The notes under the pieces: generated by a model
Database searches by the model: none
What the model was told of the DNA's origin: nothing
Seen by the model: the letters and a program-made list of their open reading frames with translations, nothing else
Program-made: the position numbers and the translations under genes
Assembly: GCA_014529385.2 (NCBI GenBank)
Contig: CM043969.1
Coordinates: forward strand, 18,212,446-18,276,445
Direction: 5' to 3'
DNA from: Adiantum capillus-veneris
Lineage: Eukaryota > Streptophyta > Polypodiopsida > Polypodiales > Pteridaceae
DNA length: 64,000 nt
Shown: positions 49,016 to 59,350 of the stretch, one piece after another
Position numbering within the stretch: the stretch's first letter is position 1
How the letters are laid out: every line of letters begins with the position of its first letter

Positions 49016-50160
49016 TCCAAACCCCTCAAATTGAGATGGAAATCAAATATGCGTTCTGCTTTTAGCACTTTTTTAAGGTTTGCTAAGTGGTCGTATGGAT
49101 CCCCAGATCCACTGCATTTTTTGACCCATTTCTAAAAATCAACTGGTCCTGTTCCAAGTCCTTCAAACAAGTCTATTGGAAATAGTGACTCATGTAGCCC
49201 TGGACTGGCTTTACTGTCACTCGGTTTTATTCGTGATGAGATGGTTTCTGGTTTCTTAACATTACTCTCAGAAGATCTCTCACGGTGCTCCTCTCTTGGA
49301 ATAGTTTTTGGTCCTTGGCACAATATCCAATCCCGTATGGAGTACCCTTGGTATTTGGTTTGTTCCACCTCCTCAAGAGTCATCATAACAAAGTTATTGT
49401 TATAACAATCCTTAAACAGGAAAGTCGGTATATCTGTTGAACCCTTATCTTTGATTTTGAAGATATAAATGATCTTCATGGGTGTTAGCTATCTTGATTT
49501 GGCATGAGAAGTCCATAGGAGATCTTTTACGTTTCTATGCTCTTGACAATAGACTCCGATCCGGTGGAATGTTTTGGAACCATGTCAATGCTTTTCCTTC
49601 TAATGTCATTCTAAACCCCTCGAATTGAGTATGGAAATCAAATATGCGTTTTGCTTTTAGCACTTGTTTAAAGCTAGCTAAGTGGTCGTATGGATCCCCA
49701 GATCATCTCACACATCTATTTGGTTCAACTCTCGGTCTCTTAGTAGTTGGTCCTGTTTCGAGTCCTTCAAACAAGTTTATTGGAAATAGTGACTCATGTA
49801 GCCCTGGACTCGCTTTAGTGTCACTTGGTTTTCTTCGTGATGAGGTGGTTTCTAGTTTCTTAACATCACTCTCAGAAGATCTCTCACGGTGTTCATCTCT
49901 TGAAATAGTTTCTGGTCCTTGGCTCAATATCCAATCCCTTACGAAGTACTCTTGGTATTTTGGTTTGTTCCACCTCCTCAGGAGTCAACAAAGTTATTGT
50001 TATTACAATCCCTAAATAGGTAGGTCGGTAGATCTGCTGAATCCTTATCTTTGATTTTGAAGATATAAATGATCTTCATGGGTGTTAGCTGTTCTGATTT
50101 GGCATGAGAAGTCCATAGGAGATCTTTTACGTTTCTATCCTCCCAACAATAGACTCCAAT
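48967..50160 (-). repeat. Direct duplication of about 0.59 kb in the gag region of element F
   Basis: Bases about 48967-49560 and 49561-50160 align over most of their length (for example gttttggaaccatgtcaatg at 49573 against 48980, and gagaagtccataggagatct in both). Both encode DSKASPGLHESLFPI-type segments. The copies differ at many positions and by indels, so the duplication is not recent. Confidence 0.85.
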
Positions 50161-50241
50161 CCTAGGATTATCCGTACTAAGCCGTTTCAAGGGCTTCAGG
50201 TCAACTTGATCATATCTTTCAAATTCTAAAGTTGATGATCC

Positions 50242-50577
50242 TTATTTTGCTGCCATATCTGGAATTATGGTATTTACTTCTAACCCCCATTTGTCTATCA
50301 CGTTAGAGTTTTCGACTTGAAAATACTGAGTTCCGTTTCTATTCATGTACATTTTTCCTTGTTTGTTTGCCCTGATTTCCTCATCAGACTCAATACCATG
50401 GTCATCAATGCGAATAGCATACTCTTCATTAGGATCCAGGTAAACCTGAGCTCCATGATGATTAGTCTTGTAAAAAGAGAGTATATGCTTATAGCACGCT
50501 GTCATTCCGGTTTTTGAATAAGTCGAATAGGACGACATTTCAGATGTTGAATCTGAAAAAGTGTGAGACTTCTTCAA
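50242..50577 (-). pseudogene. Gypsy gag N-terminal segment of element F
   Basis: An open stretch of 111 residues on the minus strand, GMTACYKHILSFYKTNHHGA, DPNEEYAIRIDDHGIESDEE, and NSNVIDKWGLEVNTIIPDM. It lies just upstream of the duplicated gag region and so belongs to the start of the polyprotein. No family motif is recognised. Confidence 0.45.
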
Positions 50578-50959
50578 GGATAGTGTGCAAGGAATTGCCT
50601 TGATTCACACTTTCTTCGGTGGATACTCTACTAGTAGTCTCTCCAAATATGCCATGGTTTCCTAGTATACGACCAGATCTAAGGTTCATAAAGACTTGTG
50701 AAGCCTTGGATAGAGTATTTACCGTCTGATTGACTTGTTGTCAATTTCTTCCACTTGATTTGATTGCAACTTCTTGCAAGCTTTGAATTCCTTGTCTGCA
50801 AACTGATTCCTGTATCAATTTTGATCAAGTTAGCTATTCTTTCACAAATATCGTATACTTCTTGCTAACTATTCTAACTGGTCTATGTGTATCACTTCAA
50901 ATTGAGCTAAGTGAGTTAGCAGTTGAGACTTTTAGATTCCTCTTTTGCAAAAAGTCAAA

Positions 50960-52070
50960 GGACTAATCTACAACTTGGAAATTGAGTAAACCTTGTATTA
51001 TGTTGGTTTAACACTGTACAAGTTCAAAAGTCAAAAATGGTGTCTCTGTGTAGCAGTAGTAAATAATCGTGATTATTAATTTTTCTCAGTTTTTTGCACT
51101 TTTTGGCTTGGTCTACCAAGTATACAACCTGTTAAGGTCCTGGACAAGTTTTACTAAGTTTGGACAAAATTTGTTCAAGTTATTAACTGTTTCTTGTCCG
51201 TAGACTCAGTTTTCAAGATCTGGCTTAAGTCTCACTTTTGTGATCCAAATTTCATCAAAATTGATTTGTGTGGTCTACTTGATAAGCTTGACCTTGTGGT
51301 ATACTCAAATGTGCAAGATTATCAATTTTTGTAGCAGATGTAAATAATCGTGATTATTTACACCAACTATTTTTTTGCAAGTTTTTGTCCCAATCTTGAC
51401 ACAGATCTGTTAAGTATCTCAACTTAAGCTTCCTAGCCAAGTTTCATCAAGTTTGGACAATTTTTGTTCAAATGGTCATCAGTTTTATATCTGCAGACTT
51501 ACTTTGCAAATTTGGCCACAATTTTCAATCGAATGATCCAAATCTTACCAAATTTATCTTGTGGGCTTAATAAAGCTAGTGGTATACTAACTTGGTCAAA
51601 AAAGTTGAAAAATGGGACAGATGTAAATAATCATGATTATTTACTTCTAGAAAATTTTTGCATCTTTTTCGTCAACTGAGCATGTACACATGTCTATCAC
51701 ATCAATATAAGCCTATGTATCAAGCTTCATTGAGTTTGAACAATTTTTTTCCCAATTTACACTCAAGTTCTCGAAAGTCTGTACAGACTTTAGTTTTTAC
51801 CCAGTTTTTGGTCAATTTGGTGATCCAAATCGTATGTGCCTTTACAAAAGTTGTTTGTACACATGCATAGAGTCTGTGGTATCAACCTTGGTCAATTTTG
51901 AGCCAGAAGTAAATAATCACAATTATTTACTTTTAAGCCCAAAATGGACACTTTTTGAGCTTTTTCACTGGACAGACTTTTCATGAGCTATTTTAAGCCT
52001 CTGAGTCAAGTCAAAACTTAATTTGGCCTAAAATGTCAAGAAAAAGTAAATAATTTGAGTTTTTACAAAC
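50960..52070. repeat. Diverged ~283-bp tandem array with palindrome gtaaataatcNNgattatttac
   Basis: The palindrome starts at 51059, 51340, 51623 and 51909 (spacings 281, 283, 286), with a half copy at 52047. Around it the units share ttttttgcaagtttttg, caagtttggacaattttgtt, gtagact, gatccaaat and gtggtatac in the same order. The two middle copies are perfect palindromes around the central dinucleotide. Confidence 0.85.
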
Positions 52071-52515
52071 GCTTAAACTTTTTACTTCAATGTGTCCTTG
52101 AGCTTACCCACTAGTTCATACAACTTTTAAAGCATACTCTCCAGTCGATTGAGTGGTTGGCAATCTTTTCGTGCTATTTCTAGTCGTAGACCTGAAATTT
52201 TGCAACTTCACATAACAACTCACAATTGATTCTTTTGAAGAGAGCAATATTCTGAAACCCACCTCCGATCCTACTTACCCTACTCCTAGATTCTACTGCA
52301 ATGGGGTTGTGCAAAGTGTCCACAACACTGGTTTTCTTGTTTTTTATGGTTTTCCAAGCCTTGATCTTAAGACTTGTCTCGTCCATCAATCATTCTCAAA
52401 ACCCTAATCTAATTCTACAATCCTACAATACTAAAGGCACTCAGCATATACGATTACTTCCAAGCTATCTCTACACAGCAAAAGACGACAATCTTAAGCT
52501 ATGCGATTTTAAAAA

Positions 52516-52579
52516 GAAGGTTTCTACTCTAGGAGATCCTAGAGTAGAAAGAAGGTTTCTACTCTAGGAGATCCTAGAG
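52516..52579. repeat. Two direct copies of a 29-bp imperfect palindrome
   Basis: gaaggtttctactctaggag plus atcctagag occurs at 52516-52544 and 52551-52579. Each holds CTCTAGGA-GA-TCCTAGAG, an 8-bp inverted repeat with a 2-base spacer. It lies just beside the PBS. Confidence 0.9.
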
Positions 52580-52638
52580 GAAGTTAAAGGATAACTTCAT
52601 AAGACGCTCGTGTTTTTTCCTAGTTTAGGTCTATTCGT

Positions 52639-52655
52639 CCTTGAGAGCGGCGCCA
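52639..52655 (-). other. Primer binding site of element F, TGGCGCCG type
   Basis: Minus-strand TGGCGCCGCTCTCAAGG lies two bases after the LTR end. The TGGCGCCG start fits a tRNA-Asp-type PBS common in some plant Gypsy lineages; the rest diverges. Confidence 0.7.
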
Positions 52656-52657
52656 AA

Positions 52658-53245
52658 TGTGGGACGGGTGTCTAGCCTCACTCCTATCTTATTGCAGATG
52701 TAGCGAGAACCACACAAAAATTGTCAATCCATGGGACGAAGCTGACTCAACTAGTGCATAGAGACTACAAGAGCTTGTCAATCTCTTGGAAAACAACAAA
52801 CAACTCGCATCTAACTCATGCTACACTCAAATGACCAAAATCACCAAAAGCCAATCGCTCATCGATAAACAAATCACATCTGTTACAACATCAAATGACA
52901 TCCAAACGTGACAAAACTTTTGAGACATGTTTATAAGACCTAAGCACACATGCTTATGGTCTCAAATCCCACTTTAGGTCAAGTGAAAAAATCATGATTA
53001 TTAATAGTAGTGGATTTTTGACCTAATCGTTTTTTACCCAGAATGCATCTAAATGCTTAACAATGATGCCCCAATACCTCGCCTATGCTTAGTTTTTTAT
53101 TTTGAAGTGTGAATTCCTACTTATGATGAAATTAGGCCGCGGGTCGGGCGATGCCAAAAGCTACAAAATACCGTGGATTGCTTACGTCAATGCGTAGAGC
53201 TCTTACCTACGATTGCAATGCAACAGATACGACTGTAATGTGACA
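52658..53245 (-). repeat. Probable 5' LTR of element F
   Basis: Its 3' end on the minus strand is ...CCCGTCCCACA, right before the PBS. A start TGTCACATTACAGTCG (minus) at 53245 would give TGT...ACA ends and 588 bp. The 3' LTR is not in the window, so the outer border is an estimate. It contains aatcatgattattaat near 52993, related to the palindrome of the leader. Confidence 0.45.
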
Positions 53246-53564
53246 ACCGGGGAGGGAGTAGGAAGACGTGAGAAGGAGAGAAGTGAGCACCGTTAGCTCA
53301 CACTATTTATTTCATTATCCAAAAACTTAATAATAACTTTACAAAATTGGCTTTTATACCTTAGCCAAGGTTTTTGGTGGTCAAAACTAATAATCTGGGA
53401 GCTCTAACTAAAGACAGGTTGATACAATCTGGAAGCTTGTAGCCCCGGCTCATCGATTACAAAGTTTATCCAAAAATAGGAGTTACAATATTCTCGATTC
53501 AGCAAAATAATAAAAAAATTTACAAAGAGAGCTCCGAAAAATGGTATTTGAGTTAGCTCGCTGC
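53246..53564. other. No gene recognised
   Basis: Between the estimated LTR border of F and the start of Copia element D. Open frames are short and lack motifs. Confidence 0.4.
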
Positions 53565-55131
53565 TAACAAAGAGTAAGAAACCATGTGCAAAGATTGACT
53601 TATGACAGTTATGTGGCTCATCATTGTGCATGTATGGCAAAGATTACAGTGGAGGTAGAACACACATGTTTTGAGAATGTTATCAAAGATCTAAAAAAAT
53701 GGATGAAGAGATGGCTGCACTTGATGCAAATGGAACATGGGAATTGGCTCCTTTATCGACAGGTAAAAAGGAAATTGGATGTAAATGGGTTTACAAAATA
53801 AAGCATAATGTTGATGGTAGTGTGAGCAGGTACAAGGCAAGTCTTGTAGCCAAAGGTTATGCACAAATTTACGGGATTGGTTATGAGGAGACATTCATCC
53901 CCGTAGCCAAGATGGCTACCATTCATGTGTTTATTATAGTGGTTTCCACATTGAAATGGGTGTTGAAGCAAATGGATGTAAAGAATTGATTTTGTAATAG
54001 AGACTTGGAGGACGTTGTGTATATGGAGCAGCCACAAGGTATGCAAATATGAGGCTACTGACCTTGTATGCATGCTAAAGAAAGTGTTGTATGGGCTGAA
54101 GTAAGCACCTAGAGCTTGGTATGAGAGGATTGTGGCATACCTCGTCTCATTGGGCTTTGAGATGTTTGATGCACATCACTCATTGTATGTGTGAAAGAAT
54201 GAGGCAGGAATTGTGATGATATGCATTCATGTGGATGATTTGATTGTTGGAAAGACCTAGAAGATTTGCGGTATTTCTTGGGCATTGAAATTATTCGCAC
54301 AACAGAGGATGTATGGCTGTCACAAAGGCAATATGCCTTAGACATGTTGAAAAAGTATGTTATGGCTCATTGTAAGCCAAACTTGCAATGCCCTTAGATC
54401 AGAATTTGAAGTTGGGAAATGATGCAGGTCAAGTGCTAGAGAATGCTACCATGTATAGAAAGATTGTCACAGGCAGCTTGACCTACTTGACTATCTCACG
54501 TCCAGACTTGAGCTATACAATTGGATTGGTGAGTTAGTTTATGCAGTCTCCCAGGAAACCATGCTTCAATGCGTTGAGGTGAACTTTGCGCTATGTGAGT
54601 GCTACTTTGGATTATGTACTCTTTTATAGGGTTGATGTGGAGTTGCATCTCTATGGCTACACAAATGCGAATTGGGTTGGTAATACATACATCGTAGGTC
54701 TACCATTGGATTCATGTTTTCACTTGGGAGTGTTGTTATCACATGGAGCAACAAGAAGCAAGCTATGATTTATCTTTCAAGTACATAGGTAGAGTAAAGG
54801 GATTCTGTAGTGGCGGCATCTGAGGCAGCATGGTTGGGATTGCTACTTTATGAATTTGGAGTACAGGTACAAAGGCCGATTGTCATCTATTGTGACAATC
54901 AAAGCAACATACAGTTGGCACAAAACCCAATGTTTCATGCTAGGAAAAGCACATGGAGGTGCACGACCACATCATCAGAGAGAGGGTCTTGGCAAGCGAC
55001 ATCACCCTTGAGTATGTGGCAACGGATGAGCATGTTGCAGATATCTTCAGAAATGCCATTGGAGTGGTGAAGCTACGAAAATTTTGAGTGATGCTTGGCA
55101 TACGGGAGATGGCATTGAGCTTGAGGGGTAA
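53565..55131 (+). pseudogene. Copia element D: 5'-truncated reverse transcriptase and RNase H
   Basis: It starts in a linker QRVRNHVQRLTYDSYVAHH that aligns with RVRNYVCKYQYLTYDSY of element C, so gag, protease and most of integrase are missing. RT motifs: MAALDANGTWELAPL, KKEIGCKWVYKIKHNVDGSV, and MICIHVDDLIVG, where YVDD has become HVDD. RNase H keeps IVIYCDNQSNIQLAQNPMFH; the DSDW-like segment reads YTNANWVGN, so its first acid is uncertain. Stops occur throughout. The family is shared with element C. Confidence 0.9.
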
Positions 55132-55475
55132 TGTTGAGATGTCAAGCTCAACATGTATGACACCTGGATGACTACCACCAACAATGATCATCACGGGCGC
55201 GTCTTGGTGGGTACGGATATCTTTGTCAATCATACTACAGTTGTACTACACCAAGGTGGTCTACCTGCCAGAGTGATGGCACACTTATGTACTCACCTCA
55301 CTCACTAGCGATTTACACTAGACTTTTGTACTAGTTTCATTTTAGGTTTTATTTTCCTTATGTTTTGTAGACCTCTTATCTTGAGTTAGTGAAGAAGAAG
55401 AAGTATAGTCTTTTGCCTCCATCTTTGTGAGTGTGTGTGCTTGCAATAGCTCAAGATCTCTCCTTTCTAGAGAGA
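55132..55475 (+). repeat. 3' LTR of Copia element D
   Basis: It begins TGTTGAGATGTCAAGCTCAA after a ttgaggggtaa polypurine-like tract. It aligns with the LTR of element C, including gatgactaccac(c/t)aac, gtactagtttc and tgttttgtagacctcttatc. Its end is taken where the Penelope-like ORF begins on the opposite strand. Confidence 0.8.
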
Positions 55476-57065
55476 ATGGTGCAGTTATCAAGTAACCATG
55501 ATATGTTTAGACACAGCTTCTCTTCATTAAAGTCCAAAGGGTGGGATGAGTGTGTCTTTTTAATCCAACTAGGTTTTTTGGAAAGAGAAATGTAAAAGAA
55601 ACCCTTCTTCCTAGCATTAATATAAGCTAGTTTGATAACCTATGATAGTACATCTTTAATCCCAAGATCTCCTTCTATGGGAATATTCTCATAACGCTGA
55701 GTAATATCTGCTATAAAAAGATGAAAAATCTATTAAGGGAGGTTAAAGAGAAACCTCTGTAGAGTTCTTTGTTATCTATAAGGGGTTATAGTGTATCTAT
55801 AGAAAGTTATAGCAGATTTTTTGTTTAGAAGCACAGACTAGTTCAAACTCTGCTAATATAAGGTCCATACAAAGAGTGATATCTTTGGTGACATCTGTAA
55901 AGATGCCATTCGAGGCATCAGATATCCATCTGAATTTATGTTTATGAATTTTATAGGTGGGAAAAAGTATGGGTAGTTTAGTATCCTGAAGAGAATAACC
56001 CAGATTTTCTAAGTGTCTTGAGATGTTATTGGTAACCTCTTGTAGGGATGTGTTAATTTTTATGAATTCCTTCCCAGATACCCGAGAATGTGCTGCTTTC
56101 CAAGCTAAGTTTTTGCAAATCAGAGTGGGACAATTAGAGCTTTTATCCAGACCTACTATGAACCAATTTTTTGATAATCTTTGAAATTCATGAGCCAGTT
56201 GTGGTGTTATCCCAGAGCTATCTGTAGATAACCATTTTCTAGGTACGTGTGTGATTTTTTTGAAAAAACATTCTTCCACAACTTTGGTCAAGTCCACTAG
56301 GATTGTCTTCTCCAGTCGGAGAGAACTGACAAGGTCAGATAAGCAGCTAAGTAAAGCTGATAAAGCGAGATATGGGTTTTTGGGAAAGTTAGGTATGTTA
56401 TTAAGCCTAGAAGATGAAAATAGGGCAAGCTCATGCTGATATTGTACATAGAGTATAGGAAGTTGGGCTATGTACTGGAAAATCAAATTAACACCATCTT
56501 TTGAATCCTTGTCCAAGGTAGCCAAAATCTTGACCCAATCATTAAAAGATAACATGTGCAAGATAGACATCTTTTTGTCTATGGTAAGAGCCGAATCATA
56601 TATTAATCGAGAAGTATCCAAGTTGCCAATACATCTGAGGACAAGAGATGTTGCCATAGAGAGGGGTTCAGACGATAATTCCAAGCCTTGTGAGAGAGCA
56701 AGGGTCTACAATATACAAAATAGTTAGTAAGGCTATGACTACTTATGGCAGTAAGTAACACAACATTTGGCCTTTCTTGCCAAGAAAGGTCAAGTTCTAA
56801 CTGCGAAGGCATTTTTTGGAGTATGGTCTTTTAGGTAAAACTTAATTTGCTCTAGAATCCTTCTATGATTATTTGGGTTGTATTTTACTTTTATGCGGGC
56901 TGTCATTCTAAAGTGTTTGTGATCCTGAAAGGAAATATAAACATAAATATGATAAGTCTTGTAGATTGGTCCTGCAATCCTTAAACCGGCAAAGTCAGAG
57001 ACTATAATAGCCATGAGCAGCAAACCAAAAAAATAGTCTATGAGGGACCACCTAGCACCAGCCAA
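55476..57065 (-). pseudogene. Penelope-like reverse transcriptase fragment
   Basis: The best open part (56684-55797) is 295 residues, and two other frames continue it upstream to 57065, implying two frameshifts. It reads FIVGLDKSSNCPTLICKNLA, then KLPILFPTYKIHKHKFRWIS: the KIHK followed by an R-x-I/S segment is the first conserved block of Penelope-like RTs (PKIHK..FRPI). After stops at about 55770, DITQRYENIPIEGDLGIKD fits motif A of that class (D(V/I)xSLYTNIP). Further KLAYINARKKGFFYISLSKK and LCLNISWLLDNCT reach 55476, where element D cuts it. The YxDD motif and any GIY-YIG endonuclease are not in the window. It could also be another RT class sharing these blocks. Confidence 0.6.
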
Positions 57066-57805
57066 CCAGTAAAGGGATTATAGACTGTGGGTCCAACTTA
57101 GAACTAAGTTTCAAAACTAGTTTCTAAAGCCATTTCTCCATAAGAATGGAAAAACCTTATGTTTAGGACATGTGTGCAGCTGTTTTAACATAAATAATAA
57201 GACATATTTGAACTTTTACATTCAAAAGACAGCTGGCTCTAGAGAAAGGAAAATGATAAGAAAAAAACAACTCAGTCTTAGAATTATCTTTGTACAATGT
57301 TTATAAGAATGAAGCCTCATTCCAGTATACAGATATCATAAGTACTTCCCTCGCAGTAGGTGTAAGTGTAATCATGTGTAGACAACTACTTTAAGCCAAA
57401 AAAACTTCCAAGATAAGATAGAGTTGTTACCTGCATCCATCAAAACAAGACAACAGATATGTTAGCCTTGGATGTGTTTTACAGGTATCAATGGACTATA
57501 CCAATTGTTATCCATGTCCATCTTACAACTTTTCTAACTTACAAGCTTGTCCAAAGTATTCATGTGCTCCATATATATATATAAATTTTTATTACCCCAA
57601 AGTTTATATTTTAGCATAAATATTATTTTGACTAGAAGTCCATAACCCCTTCTAATTCAAGTGTCTTATCCCCTCATCAACATCTTCATCAGTTTTTTTG
57701 TTTTTTCCTTTGCCAGATTAGTGAAGCCCCATCACATGAAGTCATAACATAAGCCTAAAAAAATTCCCTTAATAGTTCAAGAATATCAAACTTGTCTTTG
57801 TTTAT
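57066..57805. other. AT-rich DNA, no gene recognised
   Basis: Upstream of the Penelope-like fragment on its strand. No motif was found. Confidence 0.4.
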
Positions 57806-58009
57806 TTAGGACAGATAGAGTTTATGCCCATTAGGGTTCATGAAATCCAATCCTTCCCAAGTTTGTATGTCACTTACATTAATTACACATCTCTTAGCAA
57901 GCCAAGTGGCAGAAAACCCTTGTGATATCCATTCGGACCGAATGTCAAACCATGAAGTAAAAGGAATAGATGCCTTTATGGTTTTTTTTTCCAAACTATA
58001 CCCGTCCAT
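57806..58009 (-). CDS. Unrecognised coding-like segment
   Basis: An open minus-strand frame of 67 residues, SWFDIRSEWISQGFSATWLA then KRCVINVSDIQTWEGLDF, ending NPNGHKLYLS at a TAA. Composition is varied and protein-like. No family recognised. It may be a terminal exon or a fragment of a mobile element; it lies upstream of the Penelope-like frame on the same strand. Confidence 0.25.
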   Translation of the reverse strand: MDGYSLEKKTIKASIPFTSWFDIRSEWISQGFSATWLAKRCVINVSDIQTWEGLDFMNPNGHKLYLS

Positions 58010-58990
58010 GTGAATGTAAAAAAATGTATTGTATCATCTCATTAAAACAACCAGTAATGAACAAGTCCAACATGAGTATGCAACCGGGGCATACCCCCAA
58101 AAAAACCCCAAAAACTATATGAAAAAAATCCAACATTAGTACGCAGCTAGGCCAAACCCCAATATTCAACTAGCCAGTATTTTGCGTGCCCTGTAACTAC
58201 TACCAGTAACAAGTCCAAAACCAGTAAACACCAGGGGTATACCCCCTCATCCTAAAAGATTTTTTTGAACAGTATGCACCATCAGTACGTCAGGTGACCA
58301 TCAACAGAGTATTGTATTGTCAAGTCAAGCTTGAAGCGGTAGGAATCACTATAACATACCCCAATAGTTTTAATTTAAATCAATGGACAGTTTACGCAGA
58401 GTAATAAAAAATCAGATTTTTATCAAGTCAAGTGGCAACAACCATTATGCCACACCCCAATATTTAAGGAGCACCTTTAATCAAACCAATGAACTGTATT
58501 ACACAAAGCTACTCAGAACCAAAACTTAGTTGCTGGACCATAGCTTGCCAACAAGTAATTAATGGTCCATGTAGGCCTTCCAAAATCATGTCTACTATCA
58601 TGAATTGTGTCAAGCAATGCACCACATAGGCAAAGTCCTATGAGATAGAGTGGTGATGTGGGAAGAGAGGTGGAGCGTTGATAAAGAACCACTAGATACG
58701 GCTTTTGATTCAAAATCTAAAAGTCTTTTATGGAACTCGGGTGCTTTGAAACAAGAGAGAATACACTGTGTGGTAGTAGGTGGAATTGGAACCTCTATTT
58801 TCAAGTAAAGCCCAGTTTTGGTAGAGAGGAGATCCATCTTGCCTGCTATGATGAAACTCATATTAGTATGCATTTAGTTAAAATTTAGGTACTTACAGGA
58901 TCACTCGACCAAGAGTGATCAGGGAGACAATATGGTGTGTGTGTTTATTATCAAAATTCCCTTTGATATACAAACTGTATAATTAAATTA
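58010..58990. other. AT-rich DNA with a coding-like segment on the minus strand
   Basis: Bases 58513-58873 hold two overlapping minus-strand frames: IIAGKMDLLSTKTGLYLKIE with VPIPPTTTQC, and DTIHDSRHDFGRPTWTINYL. They may be one segment with a frameshift. No family recognised. The rest is AT-rich. Confidence 0.25.
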
Positions 58991-58991
58991 T

Positions 58992-59350
58992 ATTAAACAC
59001 CAACAAAGTACAAAACATTTGTGATATACTACAAACCATTTTTATTAATAATGATCCAAATACAACAATATGGTAACAAGGTTGTGGCAATGAATCCTTT
59101 AAACAACAATACTAAAGATTAACCTGCCACCATCCAACAAGACAGATGTATTAGAACACACTCTGACAGTATTAAACACCAACAAAGTACAAACCATTTG
59201 TGATGTACGGCAAACCATTTTTATTAATAATGATCCAGATACAACAATTTGGTAACAAGGTTGTGGTGATGAATCCTTTAAAGAACAATACTGAATATTA
59301 TACATGCCACCATCCAACAACACAGATGTAAAAGAACACACTCTGACATT
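58992..59350. repeat. 179-bp tandem duplication
   Basis: Copies at 58992-59170 and 59171-59350 both begin attaaacaccaacaaagtac and contain aaaccatttttattaataat and gccaccatccaaca. They differ at about a dozen or more positions. Confidence 0.92.

Larger units (their letters stand above)
50578..52638 (-). other. Long leader of element F between PBS and gag
   Basis: AT-rich and non-coding. It holds a diverged 283-bp tandem array with a palindromic AT-rich motif (50960-52070). A 29-bp repeat with 35-bp period occurs at 52516-52579. Confidence 0.6.
42690..53245 (-). mobile_element. Ty3/Gypsy element F, minus strand
   Basis: From right to left it holds a probable 5' LTR (53245-52658), PBS, long repeat-bearing leader, gag, protease, reverse transcriptase, RNase H, integrase zinc domain and a coiled-coil tail. 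The integrase core and 3' LTR are absent. Many stops and frame breaks occur. The order gag-protease-RT-RNase H-integrase identifies Gypsy. Confidence 0.88.
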
